Positions 46,901-54,827 of a DNA stretch of 64,000 nt are shown one piece after another (within the stretch, counting starts at the first letter, position 1; every line of letters starts with the position of its first letter). A model generated the notes under the pieces. It was not told where the DNA came from, searched no databases, and worked only from the letters and a program-made list of their open reading frames with translations. The stretch covers positions 310,001 through 374,000 of the forward strand of contig NZ_MKIR01000012.1 in the NCBI RefSeq assembly GCF_001832905.1, in the 5' to 3' direction. The position numbers were made by a program, and so were the translations under genes. The stretch is from Floricoccus tropicus. Its GTDB lineage: Bacteria; Bacillota; Bacilli; Lactobacillales; Streptococcaceae.

Positions 46901-47161
46901 TGAAACGAAATTCCAGTCAAGAGATTTATTACTCTTAAGGTTATTTACAACCTGATCACCCACATCAAGTTTCTTTCCTTGGAAATCAACTGATTTATCC
47001 TCATTTACTACCGCAACTGGTAGATTGTCCATGTGACCGTATGGATCCCATATAGATTTCAGGAATACACCTGCATACATGATCGGTAAGAGTGATATAA
47101 CTACAACTGTTGCAAGAAGCAATTTGTTGGAGCGAATTTTCTTAAATTCTTCTTTAATCAC
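43982..47161 (-). CDS. YhgE/Pip-family membrane protein with 49-residue repeats
   Basis: The 1059-residue protein has one membrane segment near residues 14-34 and about five more at its C-terminus (roughly residues 845-1035), separated by a very long extracytoplasmic region. That is the YhgE/Pip layout; Pip of L. lactis is a surface receptor needed for phage c2 infection and is about 900 residues. The extracytoplasmic part is a chain of LxxGxxxLxxG units. Residues 211-259 and 260-308 are two near-identical 49-residue repeats with a third partial copy, and a second set of 49-residue repeats lies around residues 660-810. It overlaps the Rrf2 regulator gene by 4 bases. Transport or secretion roles have been proposed for the family; none is shown here. 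Confidence 0.9.
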   Translation of the reverse strand: MIKEEFKKIRSNKLLLATVVVISLLPIMYAGVFLKSIWDPYGHMDNLPVAVVNEDKSVDFQGKKLDVGDQVVNNLKSNKSLDWNFVSAKDAKDGLKDRKYYMIVTIPENFSENAATVLDPDPQKLDLKYETNPGVNFLGEVVSDTAMTQLKAQVGESVSDSYVKAIFSTIKTVGNGMTQAADGAKKINDGTNKVNDGVSQLNEKVPTLASGVNQLDSGAGQLNSGIQQYTAGVSQVATGQNQLNDGINQLSGKVPALASGVGQLYSGADQLNSGIQKYTAGVGQIATGQNQLNDGINQLSGKVPALASGVNQLDSGAGQLNSGIQQYTAGVGQVSNGLNKLSPGISSLYNGINQYTVGVGQISNGLNQLNSKLPEFEKGISTLTDGSKKLEESLNNIPQSFVDSQSQLDSYLQNVDTYLDTVNSTLSSFDGIDVSSLDNLVNIKSNLESVATELQTVGSSLQNIQNGISSANESDVQSNTSAVISALKNSGVELTSEQTSQVGNALANNASNSQVNSLISSELGQAKSSLGNIASKMSEISSTSNIDLSGMKNAMSVLPELKEKTNALAIASKSATPALTSAVDGLVKVKTQVVPGAVQLSGGMSELNDKFSQMSEGIGSLGVGANQLVKNSSELNNGSKQVVSAVNELQAGANSINKKSSDLNDGSSKISNGLNKINGNIPSLTNGAQKLVDGSNKLVKGTTELNENSSNLNDGSNKLSNGLNQLNGNIPALTEGAQQLVDGSNKLVDGTRTLDSKSGDLNSGSSKLANGLTELNGNVPALTNGVSQLLGGTSQLVTGTGQLSSKLQTGSETIKKVNLTDKNANMIASPDKTTQSKYSEVPNYGHALAPYFMSVSLYVGALVFNFAYPIRKVANRKKATAANWFSSKVAVGGMVATAMALVIGLVMQMIGLKVDNQFEYFAMLLITSWAYMFLVMFLAMTLDNPGRFIAMILLVLQLGSAGGVFPMEIISKFYNVIHPYVPMTYSIYGLRQAISGGLGNQMFTSSFFILLVTAAAFIGLLYLSMKHLFKKGMAGYSQLNDNQKLMDDNYDNKGSYTLW
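46238..46531 (-). repeat. Tandem 147-bp coding repeats in the yhgE-like gene
   Basis: Two consecutive 147-bp units (46385-46531 and 46238-46384) code for GVNQLDSGAG ... SGKVPALAS and differ at few bases, and a third, partial unit follows from 46237 downward. The unit equals seven heptads. Such identity invites copy-number change by recombination. Confidence 0.85.
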
Positions 47162-47691
47162 GATTTATCTCCCCCTTTTAATAATCTTTTTACTAACAAT
47201 TCATTTTTCGGAGCATATTCGTTCCAGTTAGTAGTTTTAAATATTTGTCCGTCTAAAGATTCATTTACTAAATCTTGGATAGTCACGCTCGCAAGACTTG
47301 CACGCCACTTTTCATCTGCTTCTTTAAAAGCACGGTGTAGTCCAACTTCTGCCTTATTAATCTTGTCATCATCTGTTACATTTCCCAAAACTTTACCAAT
47401 AAGGCTGGTATTTGGAAAAGTATCAACCGGACCTTCAATCGCCTCAACAACGTCAAGATATGAAATTTCTTCAGCCGGTCTTGCCAACATAAATCCACCT
47501 CTTTGTCCAGAAACAGAAAGAACAAGATTTGATACAACTAGTTTCCTTACAATTTTTTGAATGTAAGTTGCTGAAGCACCCAAATGCTTATGAATACTAT
47601 ATGAACCGAGCGGTATATCTTTTGTTTGTGTCGTAAGCATTGCCATTACACATACACTTTGTTCAAAAGCCTTCGTTAATTGCATACGCAC
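47158..47691 (-). CDS. Rrf2-family transcriptional regulator coupled to yhgE
   Basis: The 177-residue protein has the Rrf2 winged helix with ATYIQKIVRKLVVSNLVLSV and the wing GQRGGFMLARPAEEISYLDVV. The three-cysteine iron-sulfur cluster motif of IscR/NsrR is absent; only one cysteine is seen, near residue 14, so it probably does not sense through a cluster. A 100-residue C-terminal region is longer than in typical Rrf2 proteins. Its stop overlaps the YhgE start, and it probably controls the pair. A dyad AGATAA-TCT-TTATCT lies at 47705-47719, before the ribosome-binding site. Confidence 0.88.
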   Translation of the reverse strand: MRMQLTKAFEQSVCVMAMLTTQTKDIPLGSYSIHKHLGASATYIQKIVRKLVVSNLVLSVSGQRGGFMLARPAEEISYLDVVEAIEGPVDTFPNTSLIGKVLGNVTDDDKINKAEVGLHRAFKEADEKWRASLASVTIQDLVNESLDGQIFKTTNWNEYAPKNELLVKRLLKGGDKS

Positions 47692-47704
47692 CTCCTTCTT
47701 TAGT

Positions 47705-47719
47705 AGATAATCTTTATCT
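47705..47719. promoter_or_regulatory. Candidate operator dyad for the Rrf2 regulator
   Basis: A perfect inverted repeat with 6-bp arms AGATAA and TTATCT around TCT, 14 bases upstream of the regulator's ATG and downstream of a TATAAT at about 47737-47742. Its position suits repression of the regulator-yhgE operon. Short and AT-rich, so modest support. Confidence 0.4.
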
Positions 47720-47892
47720 GTTACGGATTTTAAATATCCATTATAGACATTTTTTATCCACGAAAATTATTATATATCTTAATAAATCTTTTAGCAAGAG
47801 AAAAAGCTTAATATTTTTTCAGAAAATCACAGGAAAAACACTTTGAATTTTTCATCATATAATATCGCTTATTTTATTAATTTTTCCTTATA

Positions 47893-47901
47893 TGGTATGA
47901 T
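47893..47901 (+). promoter_or_regulatory. Extended -10 promoter of speG
   Basis: TGG-TATGAT, an extended -10, lies 40 bases before the speG ATG; the -35 region is AT-rich without a clear match. The ribosome-binding site is AAAGGA. Confidence 0.5.
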
Positions 47902-47940
47902 ATAAACAATAATTAAGATGATCAGAAAGGAACAATATAT

Positions 47941-48456
47941 ATGAAAATTAGAGCACTTGAGAGAACTGACCTGCCTAACATCCACAAAATTAATAATCAT
48001 AGAGCTACGATGGCTTACTGGTTTGAGGAACCCTATGAATCACTGGATGAATTGACAATTCTTTACGATAAACATATTAGAGATTCACATGAACGTCGTT
48101 TTGTTATTGAGTTAAATGATGAATTTGTTGGTATTGTTGAGTTAATGGATATTGATTATATCCATCGCAACTGTGAAATTCAAATTGTAATTATCACTAA
48201 ATTCCGTGGTCAAGGTCTAGCAACTGAAGCTTTACGAAAAGGTATCGAATATGCTTTTCTAATGCTAAATATGCATAAAGTGTATTTATATGTTGATGTT
48301 GATAATCTTCCAGCAGTACATATCTACAAAAAATGTGGCTTTATTATAGAAGGAACTATGAGAGATCAATTCTTTAGTAATGGTGAATACCATGATTCAT
48401 ACTTTATGGGACTATTAAAGAATGAATATGAAAAAATTGAAGAAAATAATGAATAG
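47941..48456 (+). CDS. speG: Spermidine N1-acetyltransferase
   Basis: The 171-residue GNAT protein matches SpeG along its length: YWFEEPYESLDELTILYDKH, RRFVIELNDEFVGIVELMDI, RGQGLATEALRKGIEYAF, HIYKKCGFIIEGTM and FFSNGEYHDSYFMGL. SpeG acetylates spermidine and spermine with acetyl-CoA, protecting the cell from polyamine excess. It stands alone between the Rrf2 operon and proBA. Confidence 0.93.
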   Translation: MKIRALERTDLPNIHKINNHRATMAYWFEEPYESLDELTILYDKHIRDSHERRFVIELNDEFVGIVELMDIDYIHRNCEIQIVIITKFRGQGLATEALRKGIEYAFLMLNMHKVYLYVDVDNLPAVHIYKKCGFIIEGTMRDQFFSNGEYHDSYFMGLLKNEYEKIEENNE

Positions 48457-48461
48457 TATTC

Positions 48462-48491
48462 AAAAAGGACTGGTTTAAACCAATCCTTTTT
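48462..48491. terminator. Bidirectional terminator between speG and proA
   Basis: Stem AAAAAGGA / TCCTTTTT with an inner palindrome TGGTTTAAACCA and flanking A and T tracts. Confidence 0.85.
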
Positions 48492-49745
48492 CTATTCTCT
48501 AATTTGTCCTTCACCGTAAATAATATATTTTGTGGAAGTCAATTCTTCAAGTCCCATCGGACCACGCGCATGTAGTTTTTGAGTGGATATACCAATTTCA
48601 GCACCAAAACCAAAAACGAGACCATCTGTGAAGCGAGTAGAAGCATTTACATATACCGCTGCCGCATCTACTTCTGCTAAGAATTTTTGAGAAGCAAAGT
48701 AATTATCTGTAACTATTGCTTCTGAATGCTTGGTATTATACTTATTAATATGTTCAATCGCTTCTTCAATTGAAGATACAATTTTGACAGCCAAAATATA
48801 GTCAAGATATTCAGTTGACCAGTCATCTTCTTCAGCAGGGATTGCTGATTTCAAATACTTTATAGCTTGCTCATCTGCTCTTAATTGAACCTTTTTTTCG
48901 AGTAATAATTCCTCTAATTTCGGCAAGAATTTTTCAGCGATATCTGAATGGACAAGGACAGTTTCTGCAGCATTGCATACCGAAGGACGTTGCGTTTTTG
49001 CATTATTTACTATATTCAATGCCATATCTATTTGTGCATCTTTATCAACGTAAACGTGATTATTACCAGTACCAGTTTCAATAACGGGAACGGTTGCACT
49101 TTCTTTTACACGTCTAATAAGACCTGCCCCTCCTCGAGGTATCAAAACATCAAGATAATCAGTTGCTTTCATCATTTGATTTGCTACTTCATGGCTTGTA
49201 TCATCAACAAATTGAATAGCATCCGGTGAATAACCTTCAACAACAAGGGTAGCACGTAAAACCTCAGTAAGTATCTTATTAGAATTGTAGGCATCTTTTC
49301 CGCCTCGAAGAATAACAGCATTCCCAGTTTTAAAGCATAACGCCGCTGCATCAGTTGTTACATTAGGACGTGATTCATAGATAATTCCTATTACTCCTAG
49401 AGGAACACGTTGCTTGCCGATTAAGAGGTTGTCCTCATTACGCCACATCTTATCAACTTGACCAATTGGATCTGAAAGTCCTACAACCTGACGAATACCA
49501 TCTGCCATGGCAGTAATACGTTCTTCAGTAAGTCTAAGTCTATCCTGCATAGTCTCACTAATACCATTAGAGTCTGCTTGAGCTAGGTCTTTAGCATTTT
49601 CCACTAAAATTTCTTTAGAAACTACTTCAAGTGCTTCAGCCATTTTACCAAGTAAAAAATCCTTTGTCTTAGAATCAAGTAAAGCAAGCTCGCGAGAAGC
49701 TTTTTTTGCTCTTATTCCCAAAATATCTATATAATTTTCAGTCAT
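48492..49745 (-). CDS. proA: Gamma-glutamyl phosphate reductase
   Basis: Start ATG 49743-49745 ([13 protein letters not shown]) is preferred, as GGGAGA lies 3-4 bases upstream; an alternative start adds MMMGEK (49763). The roughly 417-residue enzyme has [20 protein letters not shown], the catalytic cysteine in [10 protein letters not shown] and the C-terminal [15 protein letters not shown]. It makes glutamate semialdehyde from glutamyl phosphate. It overlaps proB by 8 bases. Confidence 0.96.
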   Translation of the reverse strand: MTENYIDILGIRAKKASRELALLDSKTKDFLLGKMAEALEVVSKEILVENAKDLAQADSNGISETMQDRLRLTEERITAMADGIRQVVGLSDPIGQVDKMWRNEDNLLIGKQRVPLGVIGIIYESRPNVTTDAAALCFKTGNAVILRGGKDAYNSNKILTEVLRATLVVEGYSPDAIQFVDDTSHEVANQMMKATDYLDVLIPRGGAGLIRRVKESATVPVIETGTGNNHVYVDKDAQIDMALNIVNNAKTQRPSVCNAAETVLVHSDIAEKFLPKLEELLLEKKVQLRADEQAIKYLKSAIPAEEDDWSTEYLDYILAVKIVSSIEEAIEHINKYNTKHSEAIVTDNYFASQKFLAEVDAAAVYVNASTRFTDGLVFGFGAEIGISTQKLHARGPMGLEELTSTKYIIYGEGQIRE

Positions 49746-50559
49746 TTTCTCTCCCATCATCAACTTTTGAAAATAAAGTTCCTATTTCTTCACCAGCCAC
49801 AATATCCAAAATTATTCTTGGATCACTACCGTTAGCTAAAATCATTGATTGATTATTTTCTAAAATGAGCTTTGCAGCCTTTAATTTACTAGCCATACCC
49901 CCCGTACCAAATCTAGAACCAGCAGCTCCAGCTCTTTCCATCAAGTCATCGTTAATTTCTTGAACCTGACGATAGAGTTTGGCATCTGGATTCTCAAGTG
50001 GATTTGCTGAATAAAAACCATCAATATCTGAAAGCATTATTAATAAATCAGCATTGGTAAGTCCTGCGACAATCGCAGATAGCTTATCATTATCACCAAA
50101 TTTTGTCTGATGATCCATCTCTTCAACTGATACAGTATCATTTTCATTTATAATTGGAATAATATCCATTTTTATAAGCTGTTCAATAGTATTAGTTACA
50201 TTTTCACGGCTAACCGGATAGTCTATTATATCTCGAGTTAAAAGAACTTGCGCAGTCTCTTGATTATATGATGAAAATCTTTGAGAATAAATATTCATCA
50301 GGGTTGCTTGTCCAAGCGCAGCTATTGCCTGTTGCTCGGGAATTGAAGTTGGTCTTTTTTTGAGATTCAATTTATCAAGCCCAACTCCAATCGCCCCAGA
50401 AGTTACCAAAATTACTTCCTTTCCTTCCTTTTGTAAGGCAGAAAGAGAAAATGCAAGTTGATCAATACTTGCCAAGTTCACACTTCCATTAGCATAAATT
50501 AAGGAGCTAGTTCCTATTTTAACTACAATTCTTTGAGATTTTTTTATTGATTGATTCAT
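49738..50559 (-). CDS. proB: Glutamate 5-kinase
   Basis: The 273-residue amino-acid kinase has [24 protein letters not shown] and [19 protein letters not shown]. It ends after the kinase domain without a PUA domain, as in most lactococci and streptococci. It begins proline synthesis. A CodY-like TCTTTCCTGAAAATT (50650-50664; 12 of 15) lies about 90 bases upstream. That supports CodY control only weakly. Confidence 0.95.
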   Translation of the reverse strand: MNQSIKKSQRIVVKIGTSSLIYANGSVNLASIDQLAFSLSALQKEGKEVILVTSGAIGVGLDKLNLKKRPTSIPEQQAIAALGQATLMNIYSQRFSSYNQETAQVLLTRDIIDYPVSRENVTNTIEQLIKMDIIPIINENDTVSVEEMDHQTKFGDNDKLSAIVAGLTNADLLIMLSDIDGFYSANPLENPDAKLYRQVQEINDDLMERAGAAGSRFGTGGMASKLKAAKLILENNQSMILANGSDPRIILDIVAGEEIGTLFSKVDDGREND

Positions 50560-50685
50560 TAATATTTCTTCCTAAATGTATAATATACTTATTGTACCAA
50601 ATTAACGGATTTAAATAAATTCATCTTATTATTCAAAATATATATTTTGTCTTTCCTGAAAATTTCTGGTGTTATTCCTAATTAT

Positions 50686-50714
50686 TTGCTATTAAATTAA
50701 TTGAGTGCTATACT
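50686..50714 (+). promoter_or_regulatory. Promoter of the 51-residue gene
   Basis: TTGCTA, 17 bp, then TGC-TATACT with an extended -10 (TATACT 50709-50714). Divergent from proB. The leader to the ATG is about 64 bases. Confidence 0.75.
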
Positions 50715-50784
50715 AAAGATTGGAATTTCGTTATATTAATTGATGCCTTTCAAAGAAATATTATAAAGAAAGGAGAATGCAAAT

Positions 50785-50940
50785 ATGACATTCTATAAAA
50801 ATAATAATGAGTTAGACTATCGTGTAACACTCAATACTGATTTGAACCTTTTCATCGTTTTTGATAAAAATGATTCAAACCATGTAGCAACCGGTACTAC
50901 TATTGAACAAGCCGTAGCTGAACTCAACAAAACTGCATAA
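50785..50940 (+). CDS. 51-residue protein of unknown function
   Basis: ATG 50785 to TAA 50940 encodes 51 residues beginning MTFYKNNNELDYRVTL and ending EQAVAELNKTA. AGGAG lies 9 bases before the start, a good promoter lies upstream and a strong terminator follows, so this is a real gene. The TTIEQAVAELN end resembles the last helix of HicB-type partial RNase-H folds, but there is no DNA-binding part. No membrane segment or signal peptide is seen. I do not recognise a named family. Confidence 0.75.
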   Translation: MTFYKNNNELDYRVTLNTDLNLFIVFDKNDSNHVATGTTIEQAVAELNKTA

Positions 50941-50985
50941 TTAGAAAGTGAGAACCCAATCATGGTCGATTGTGATTCGCAGTAA

Positions 50986-51020
50986 AAAAGCATTTACCCC
51001 AGAACAAGGTAGATGCTTTT
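50986..51020. terminator. Terminator after the 51-residue gene (also faces the lit-like gene)
   Basis: Stem AAAAGCAT(T)TACC / GGTA(G)ATGCTTTT with an 9-base loop and T-rich flanks on both sides. It ends right at the stop of the convergent DUF1461 gene, so it probably serves both. Confidence 0.82.
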
Positions 51021-51021
51021 A

Positions 51022-51642
51022 TTATTGTCTTTTTTTGTTTTTTCTAAAGCCTGATCTATAAACTAAATAGAAGAAAAGGAAATATAAAACAGCAAATATT
51101 ATAAAACAGTGCATAAAATATTCTTCTGGTAGTACATTGATTATCGGATCCGTATTTGGATCAAACATCCAGGAATCATCTGAGAAAAATATTTTATGGA
51201 AATTTATAAAAATCATATCAAAACTTGTAAAGAAACCTACAAGAGCAATCATTATTGGCAGCGCTAGGAAGAAACGTAACACATTTCTATACATTAATGC
51301 TAAATTACGACGCATAAAGCTAATAAAGAATGGGAATCCAATTAAAGTTGTTCCAAAAGCAATTTGGAAAAGTCGTTTTACATCAGCAAAATGTTTTGCT
51401 CCAGGTTTTGAGGTAGGAAAATCTGGCATATTCAACACTTTATCAAATGGATAGATTAAATAGTGCATAAGTATGTTGAAATTATCCACTATAGTTTCCT
51501 TAGTTTGGTTTGCATATTCAGGAATCTTCAAATAGTCAATATCAAAATGAAATAGTGGAACAGAAAGTAATACCGTCAAACTCACAGCACTTCCTATAAT
51601 AAATAAAATTGTAAAAATTAATGTAATTCTATTCTTCATCAA
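51022..51642 (-). CDS. lit: Lit-like lipoprotein intramolecular transacylase (DUF1461/TIGR01906)
   Basis: The 206-residue protein has four membrane segments and the features of the DUF1461/TIGR01906 family: KHFADVKRLF with His84, and FHKIFFSDDSWMFDPNTDPI with His149. Family knowledge: Lit moves an acyl chain in bacterial lipoproteins to the N-terminal amine, giving lyso-form lipoproteins that are less visible to TLR2, and two histidines are needed for it. Both histidines are present at the expected spacing. It overlaps nadV by 14 bases, so the two are co-transcribed. Confidence 0.82.
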   Translation of the reverse strand: MMKNRITLIFTILFIIGSAVSLTVLLSVPLFHFDIDYLKIPEYANQTKETIVDNFNILMHYLIYPFDKVLNMPDFPTSKPGAKHFADVKRLFQIAFGTTLIGFPFFISFMRRNLALMYRNVLRFFLALPIMIALVGFFTSFDMIFINFHKIFFSDDSWMFDPNTDPIINVLPEEYFMHCFIIFAVLYFLFFYLVYRSGFRKNKKRQ

Positions 51643-53026
51643 AGCAAGCAGCCTCTGCTCTTCTAATTATATTTTCAAAATCATCAGGATAGTAACTACC
51701 ATCTTCATAGATCGTACGTAATATATTCTCCCCTTCATCATTTAAGCCAACAGTTTTTAAATTTCCATCTTCAAGAATAACTTTAAACTTACCTGCTTTT
51801 GAAGTTTTACTTGCATCAGTCTTTGGTTTCTTTTGGATATTAAAGCCAGTTCCATCTGCTCTCTCACCATAAGATGCTTTCAGAGCAAAGCGTTCTGTAT
51901 CACGAGTAAATCCTTCTTGAAGAAGTCCTCCACCTGAACCAACTACAATATTATCAGCTGACCATCCAAGGTCTGTTAATTTTTGATAAAGCTCTTTGAT
52001 ACTTTCTCGCTTCATACCATCACCTTGAATTACACCGACATTACTATTTAGAACCTTATAGCCTTTTTCATTTTCACTATATCCAAATATCTTTCCTAAT
52101 TCTTCTATAACTTGAAGGGGTGTGTCAATTGGATTCCCTGAATCCGGTCGGAAAACGACACGGCCAGGACGAGCGACAATTTTATTCTTTATTTTGTCAG
52201 ATCCAACCACATCTTTAATAAAGGCAAATGTATCATATGAATCGATAACGATTGAAATTGCAGTATTTTCATCAGAACGATCTAACTGAGCATTTAGGTA
52301 TTCAAACTCTCCTTGTTCAGGCCCATATGATGTGGCAACTGAATGTTCTGTTGCCCAAATACTTTGTCCACGACCACTAAAGTCATATATGTGTTCAATA
52401 GCAAGATCTGCAGCCATATTATCTGTTCCTTGGAAGTTGACTAGATGAGCAGCGCCACCACGTTCTCCTGCTTGTAAACTTGTTACACCACGTAATCCAA
52501 AATCATTAACTGCCCAAGGAAGATTTGCGATATCGCCAGTATTCTTAAAGAACGGTACTAAATCTTTTTTTATGAAAAAATCATTTGTTGCAATAGTCGT
52601 TGGATACCATACATGCATCAGCATTGTCTCCAAAGCGTTTAATGTGGTAGCAAACCATGGCTCAGTGGATTCCAAAGTAAATAATACAGTTCCAGTTGGA
52701 ACCAAAGTCCCTTCAGGAATCGCCATAATTTTCACAGGCCAATAGCCTAGATCACGAACTTTTTCCCACACTGGACGATTGAAGTATTCTTTTGTCCCAA
52801 AAGTCAATTCAGCTACTTTCTCAGCTTCATCAATCATCTCATCAGTTATTGGTTCTAGAAAATGGTCGTGAATTACCATTTGTAAACCAAAGAAAATTGT
52901 TTGGTCGAAAACTCCCCCTTTTCGAGCTTCACCGTATGAATAAAGCTTAGTTAATCCTTCTGGATACTCTTTCCAATGAGTAAGTTTATATGCGTCAGTA
53001 TTTAAAATTGGATTTTGATAAGTCAT
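51629..53026 (-). CDS. nadV: Nicotinamide phosphoribosyltransferase
   Basis: The 465-residue protein resembles NAMPT/NadV: TDAYKLTHWKEYPEGLTKLY, GERGGAAHLVNFQGTDN, DSYDTFAFI, RPDSGNP, VIQGDGM and GGGLLQ. It makes nicotinamide mononucleotide from nicotinamide and PRPP, so NAD salvage does not need nicotinamidase. NadV is scattered in Firmicutes and often carried on mobile DNA, yet this copy sits among core genes. The PRPP source prs is in the window. Its 3' end is coupled to the lit-like gene. Confidence 0.93.
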   Translation of the reverse strand: MTYQNPILNTDAYKLTHWKEYPEGLTKLYSYGEARKGGVFDQTIFFGLQMVIHDHFLEPITDEMIDEAEKVAELTFGTKEYFNRPVWEKVRDLGYWPVKIMAIPEGTLVPTGTVLFTLESTEPWFATTLNALETMLMHVWYPTTIATNDFFIKKDLVPFFKNTGDIANLPWAVNDFGLRGVTSLQAGERGGAAHLVNFQGTDNMAADLAIEHIYDFSGRGQSIWATEHSVATSYGPEQGEFEYLNAQLDRSDENTAISIVIDSYDTFAFIKDVVGSDKIKNKIVARPGRVVFRPDSGNPIDTPLQVIEELGKIFGYSENEKGYKVLNSNVGVIQGDGMKRESIKELYQKLTDLGWSADNIVVGSGGGLLQEGFTRDTERFALKASYGERADGTGFNIQKKPKTDASKTSKAGKFKVILEDGNLKTVGLNDEGENILRTIYEDGSYYPDDFENIIRRAEAACFDEE

Positions 53027-53102
53027 AGTGCCAACTTTCTATTATTGATTTTTAATACATCTATTTTATCATATGTTATAAAACTTACAAAATATAGACT
53101 AC

Positions 53103-53130
53103 AAAAAGGAAATCATATGATTTCCTTTTT
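53103..53130. terminator. Palindromic terminator-like hairpin upstream of nadV
   Basis: A perfect palindrome, AAAAAGGAAATCATATGATT continuing to TCCTTTTT, between nagD and nadV. On the minus strand it can end transcription of the thioesterase-nagD pair before nadV. A second, weaker hairpin GAGCTAATCA / TGATGGGCTC lies at 53170-53198. Confidence 0.7.
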
Positions 53131-53207
53131 AGGTAATGCTATTATCTAAAATACTATGGAATATATAAATGAGCTAATCATAATATATTGATGGGCTCTT
53201 TTCTATG

Positions 53208-53972
53208 CTAGAATTCCCAGTCGTCCAAAGAATCAATTACATATGTTGGTGCAACTGGTAGATTAGGTACATCTTCTTTTTGTGTAAATCCTGTCAAAAC
53301 AAGTAAACTATCAATATCGTTTTCAATTCCAGCATTAATATCAGTTAGGTAGTTATCCCCAACCATTATTAAATCTTTCTTGTCAAAGCCAAGTTTATCC
53401 ACTGCCTTGTCCATAATTACAGCTTCTGGCTTACCAATTATTACTGGTTTAACCCTTGTCGCTACTTCAATCAACTTGATTATTGAACCTGCACCAGGTA
53501 ATAGTCCACGTTCAGTTGGAATATTCAAATCAGGATTTGTTCCAATGAATGTTGCACCAGACTGCACTGCTAGAGTTGCAAGTGTCAATTTATCATAAGT
53601 TAAATCATTATCAAGGCCTACAACTACATATGCAGGATTTTCTTCTCTTTCAATATATCCAGCATTGTAAACTGCGTCTTTAAGACCTTGTTCACCAATA
53701 ACGTATGCTGTTTTTTCACGTCCTAATTCGTTCATATAATCAACTGTAGCAAGGCTTGCTGTGTAGATTGTTTCAACAGGAGTATCAATATCAAACATTG
53801 TAGTTAATCTATGTTGAACATGCTCTGGTGTCTTCGTAGTATTATTTGTAACAAATAAATAGGGAATATTATTTTCTTGCAGACGCTTAACAAAACGAGT
53901 ACCTGCCTCTATTTTATTTTCTCCTAGATAAATAGTACCATCTAAATCTAACAAGTAACCTTTATATTTCAT
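53208..53972 (-). CDS. NagD-like HAD-family phosphatase
   Basis: The 254-residue HAD hydrolase has [45 protein letters not shown] and [12 protein letters not shown], covering HAD motifs I-IV with a C2-type cap. It matches the YutF/NagD group (TIGR01457) of Firmicutes. It is likely a broad phosphatase for sugar phosphates or nucleotides. Its start overlaps the thioesterase stop by 4 bases. Confidence 0.92.
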   Translation of the reverse strand: MKYKGYLLDLDGTIYLGENKIEAGTRFVKRLQENNIPYLFVTNNTTKTPEHVQHRLTTMFDIDTPVETIYTASLATVDYMNELGREKTAYVIGEQGLKDAVYNAGYIEREENPAYVVVGLDNDLTYDKLTLATLAVQSGATFIGTNPDLNIPTERGLLPGAGSIIKLIEVATRVKPVIIGKPEAVIMDKAVDKLGFDKKDLIMVGDNYLTDINAGIENDIDSLLVLTGFTQKEDVPNLPVAPTYVIDSLDDWEF

Positions 53973-54712
53973 TTATTTCTCTTCCTCCAAATAATTTCAG
54001 CTTGAGCATTTTTCTCACTACCTGTGTAAATTTCATGATAAGTAGTCGAATCTTCCACTAGAACTTTACTCTCAACCTGACTTCCGTAATGAATTTCTTT
54101 TATATATTTAAAGTACATTGTCGTTGGTTCATAATCTGTTAAAAATTGATCATCAAGTACATCTACTAGCCAATCAAAATACTTTGTATTATTTACATGA
54201 CCGTTGATGTCTAAATCATAGAATCTTACAGAATATGGATGTTCTATTGTATAATTTTCAATTTTTTTATATTTATTTCCACGGACAAGTTTATTTAATT
54301 TTTCTGAGTGATAAGGTGCGACAATTTCATCAGTAATATTTTCGATTTTTCTCTCTTGTAAATTCATAAGTGACCAAGTTGAAGATATTTTAACTAATTC
54401 TTGTCCATCCTGATCATAATAAACAAAATCACGATAGGTGAAAAATTTATTATAAGATGTAGCTTCGGTAACAATTTTTAGTTTTTCTTCATACACAGGT
54501 AAGCGAGTAATTTCGAATTTATATTCAAGTACCACCCATGCACATCCATATGTGTCAATTAAATATTTATCACTCCTACCAAGTACGCTACTTTGTTCAC
54601 CAGAAACTTCCAATGCAACACTCATCAAATTTGGTAACTTCATATTACTGTTAACATCTGCGTCAAAATAGCTAACAGTATAGTCTTTTGAATATTTTAA
54701 TCCCATAGTCAT
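53969..54712 (-). CDS. Acyl-ACP thioesterase
   Basis: The roughly 247-residue protein is a double hot-dog thioesterase like FatA: YDVDADVNSN-type [15 protein letters not shown] in the first half, [11 protein letters not shown], and [20 protein letters not shown] in the second half. It releases fatty acids from ACP. The start is uncertain: ATG 54712 or 54706, both preceded by AGGAAAG. It overlaps the nagD-like gene, matching the streptococcal hemW-thioesterase-nagD order, although here GH25 lies between hemW and it. Confidence 0.88.
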   Translation of the reverse strand: MTMGLKYSKDYTVSYFDADVNSNMKLPNLMSVALEVSGEQSSVLGRSDKYLIDTYGCAWVVLEYKFEITRLPVYEEKLKIVTEATSYNKFFTYRDFVYYDQDGQELVKISSTWSLMNLQERKIENITDEIVAPYHSEKLNKLVRGNKYKKIENYTIEHPYSVRFYDLDINGHVNNTKYFDWLVDVLDDQFLTDYEPTTMYFKYIKEIHYGSQVESKVLVEDSTTYHEIYTGSEKNAQAEIIWRKRNK

Positions 54713-54805
54713 CTCTCTTTCCTGTTTTAATTTTATCATAAAAAATTAAAGACTTCTTCTATCAATTATCCTTGCATTATCCTAATTAGAATTTTTCAAC
54801 AAAAA

Positions 54806-54821
54806 AAGAGCCTAAGCTCTT
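54806..54821 (-). terminator. Terminator of the GH25 gene
   Basis: Minus strand AAGAGC / GCTCTT with loop TTAG, followed by seven T, just after the stop at 54828. Confidence 0.88.
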
Positions 54822-54827
54822 GGAATT

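Noticed and set aside
47814-47828. CodY box between Rrf2 and speG
   Set aside because: TTTTTTCAGAAAATC matches 12 of 15; low specificity in this AT-rich gap.
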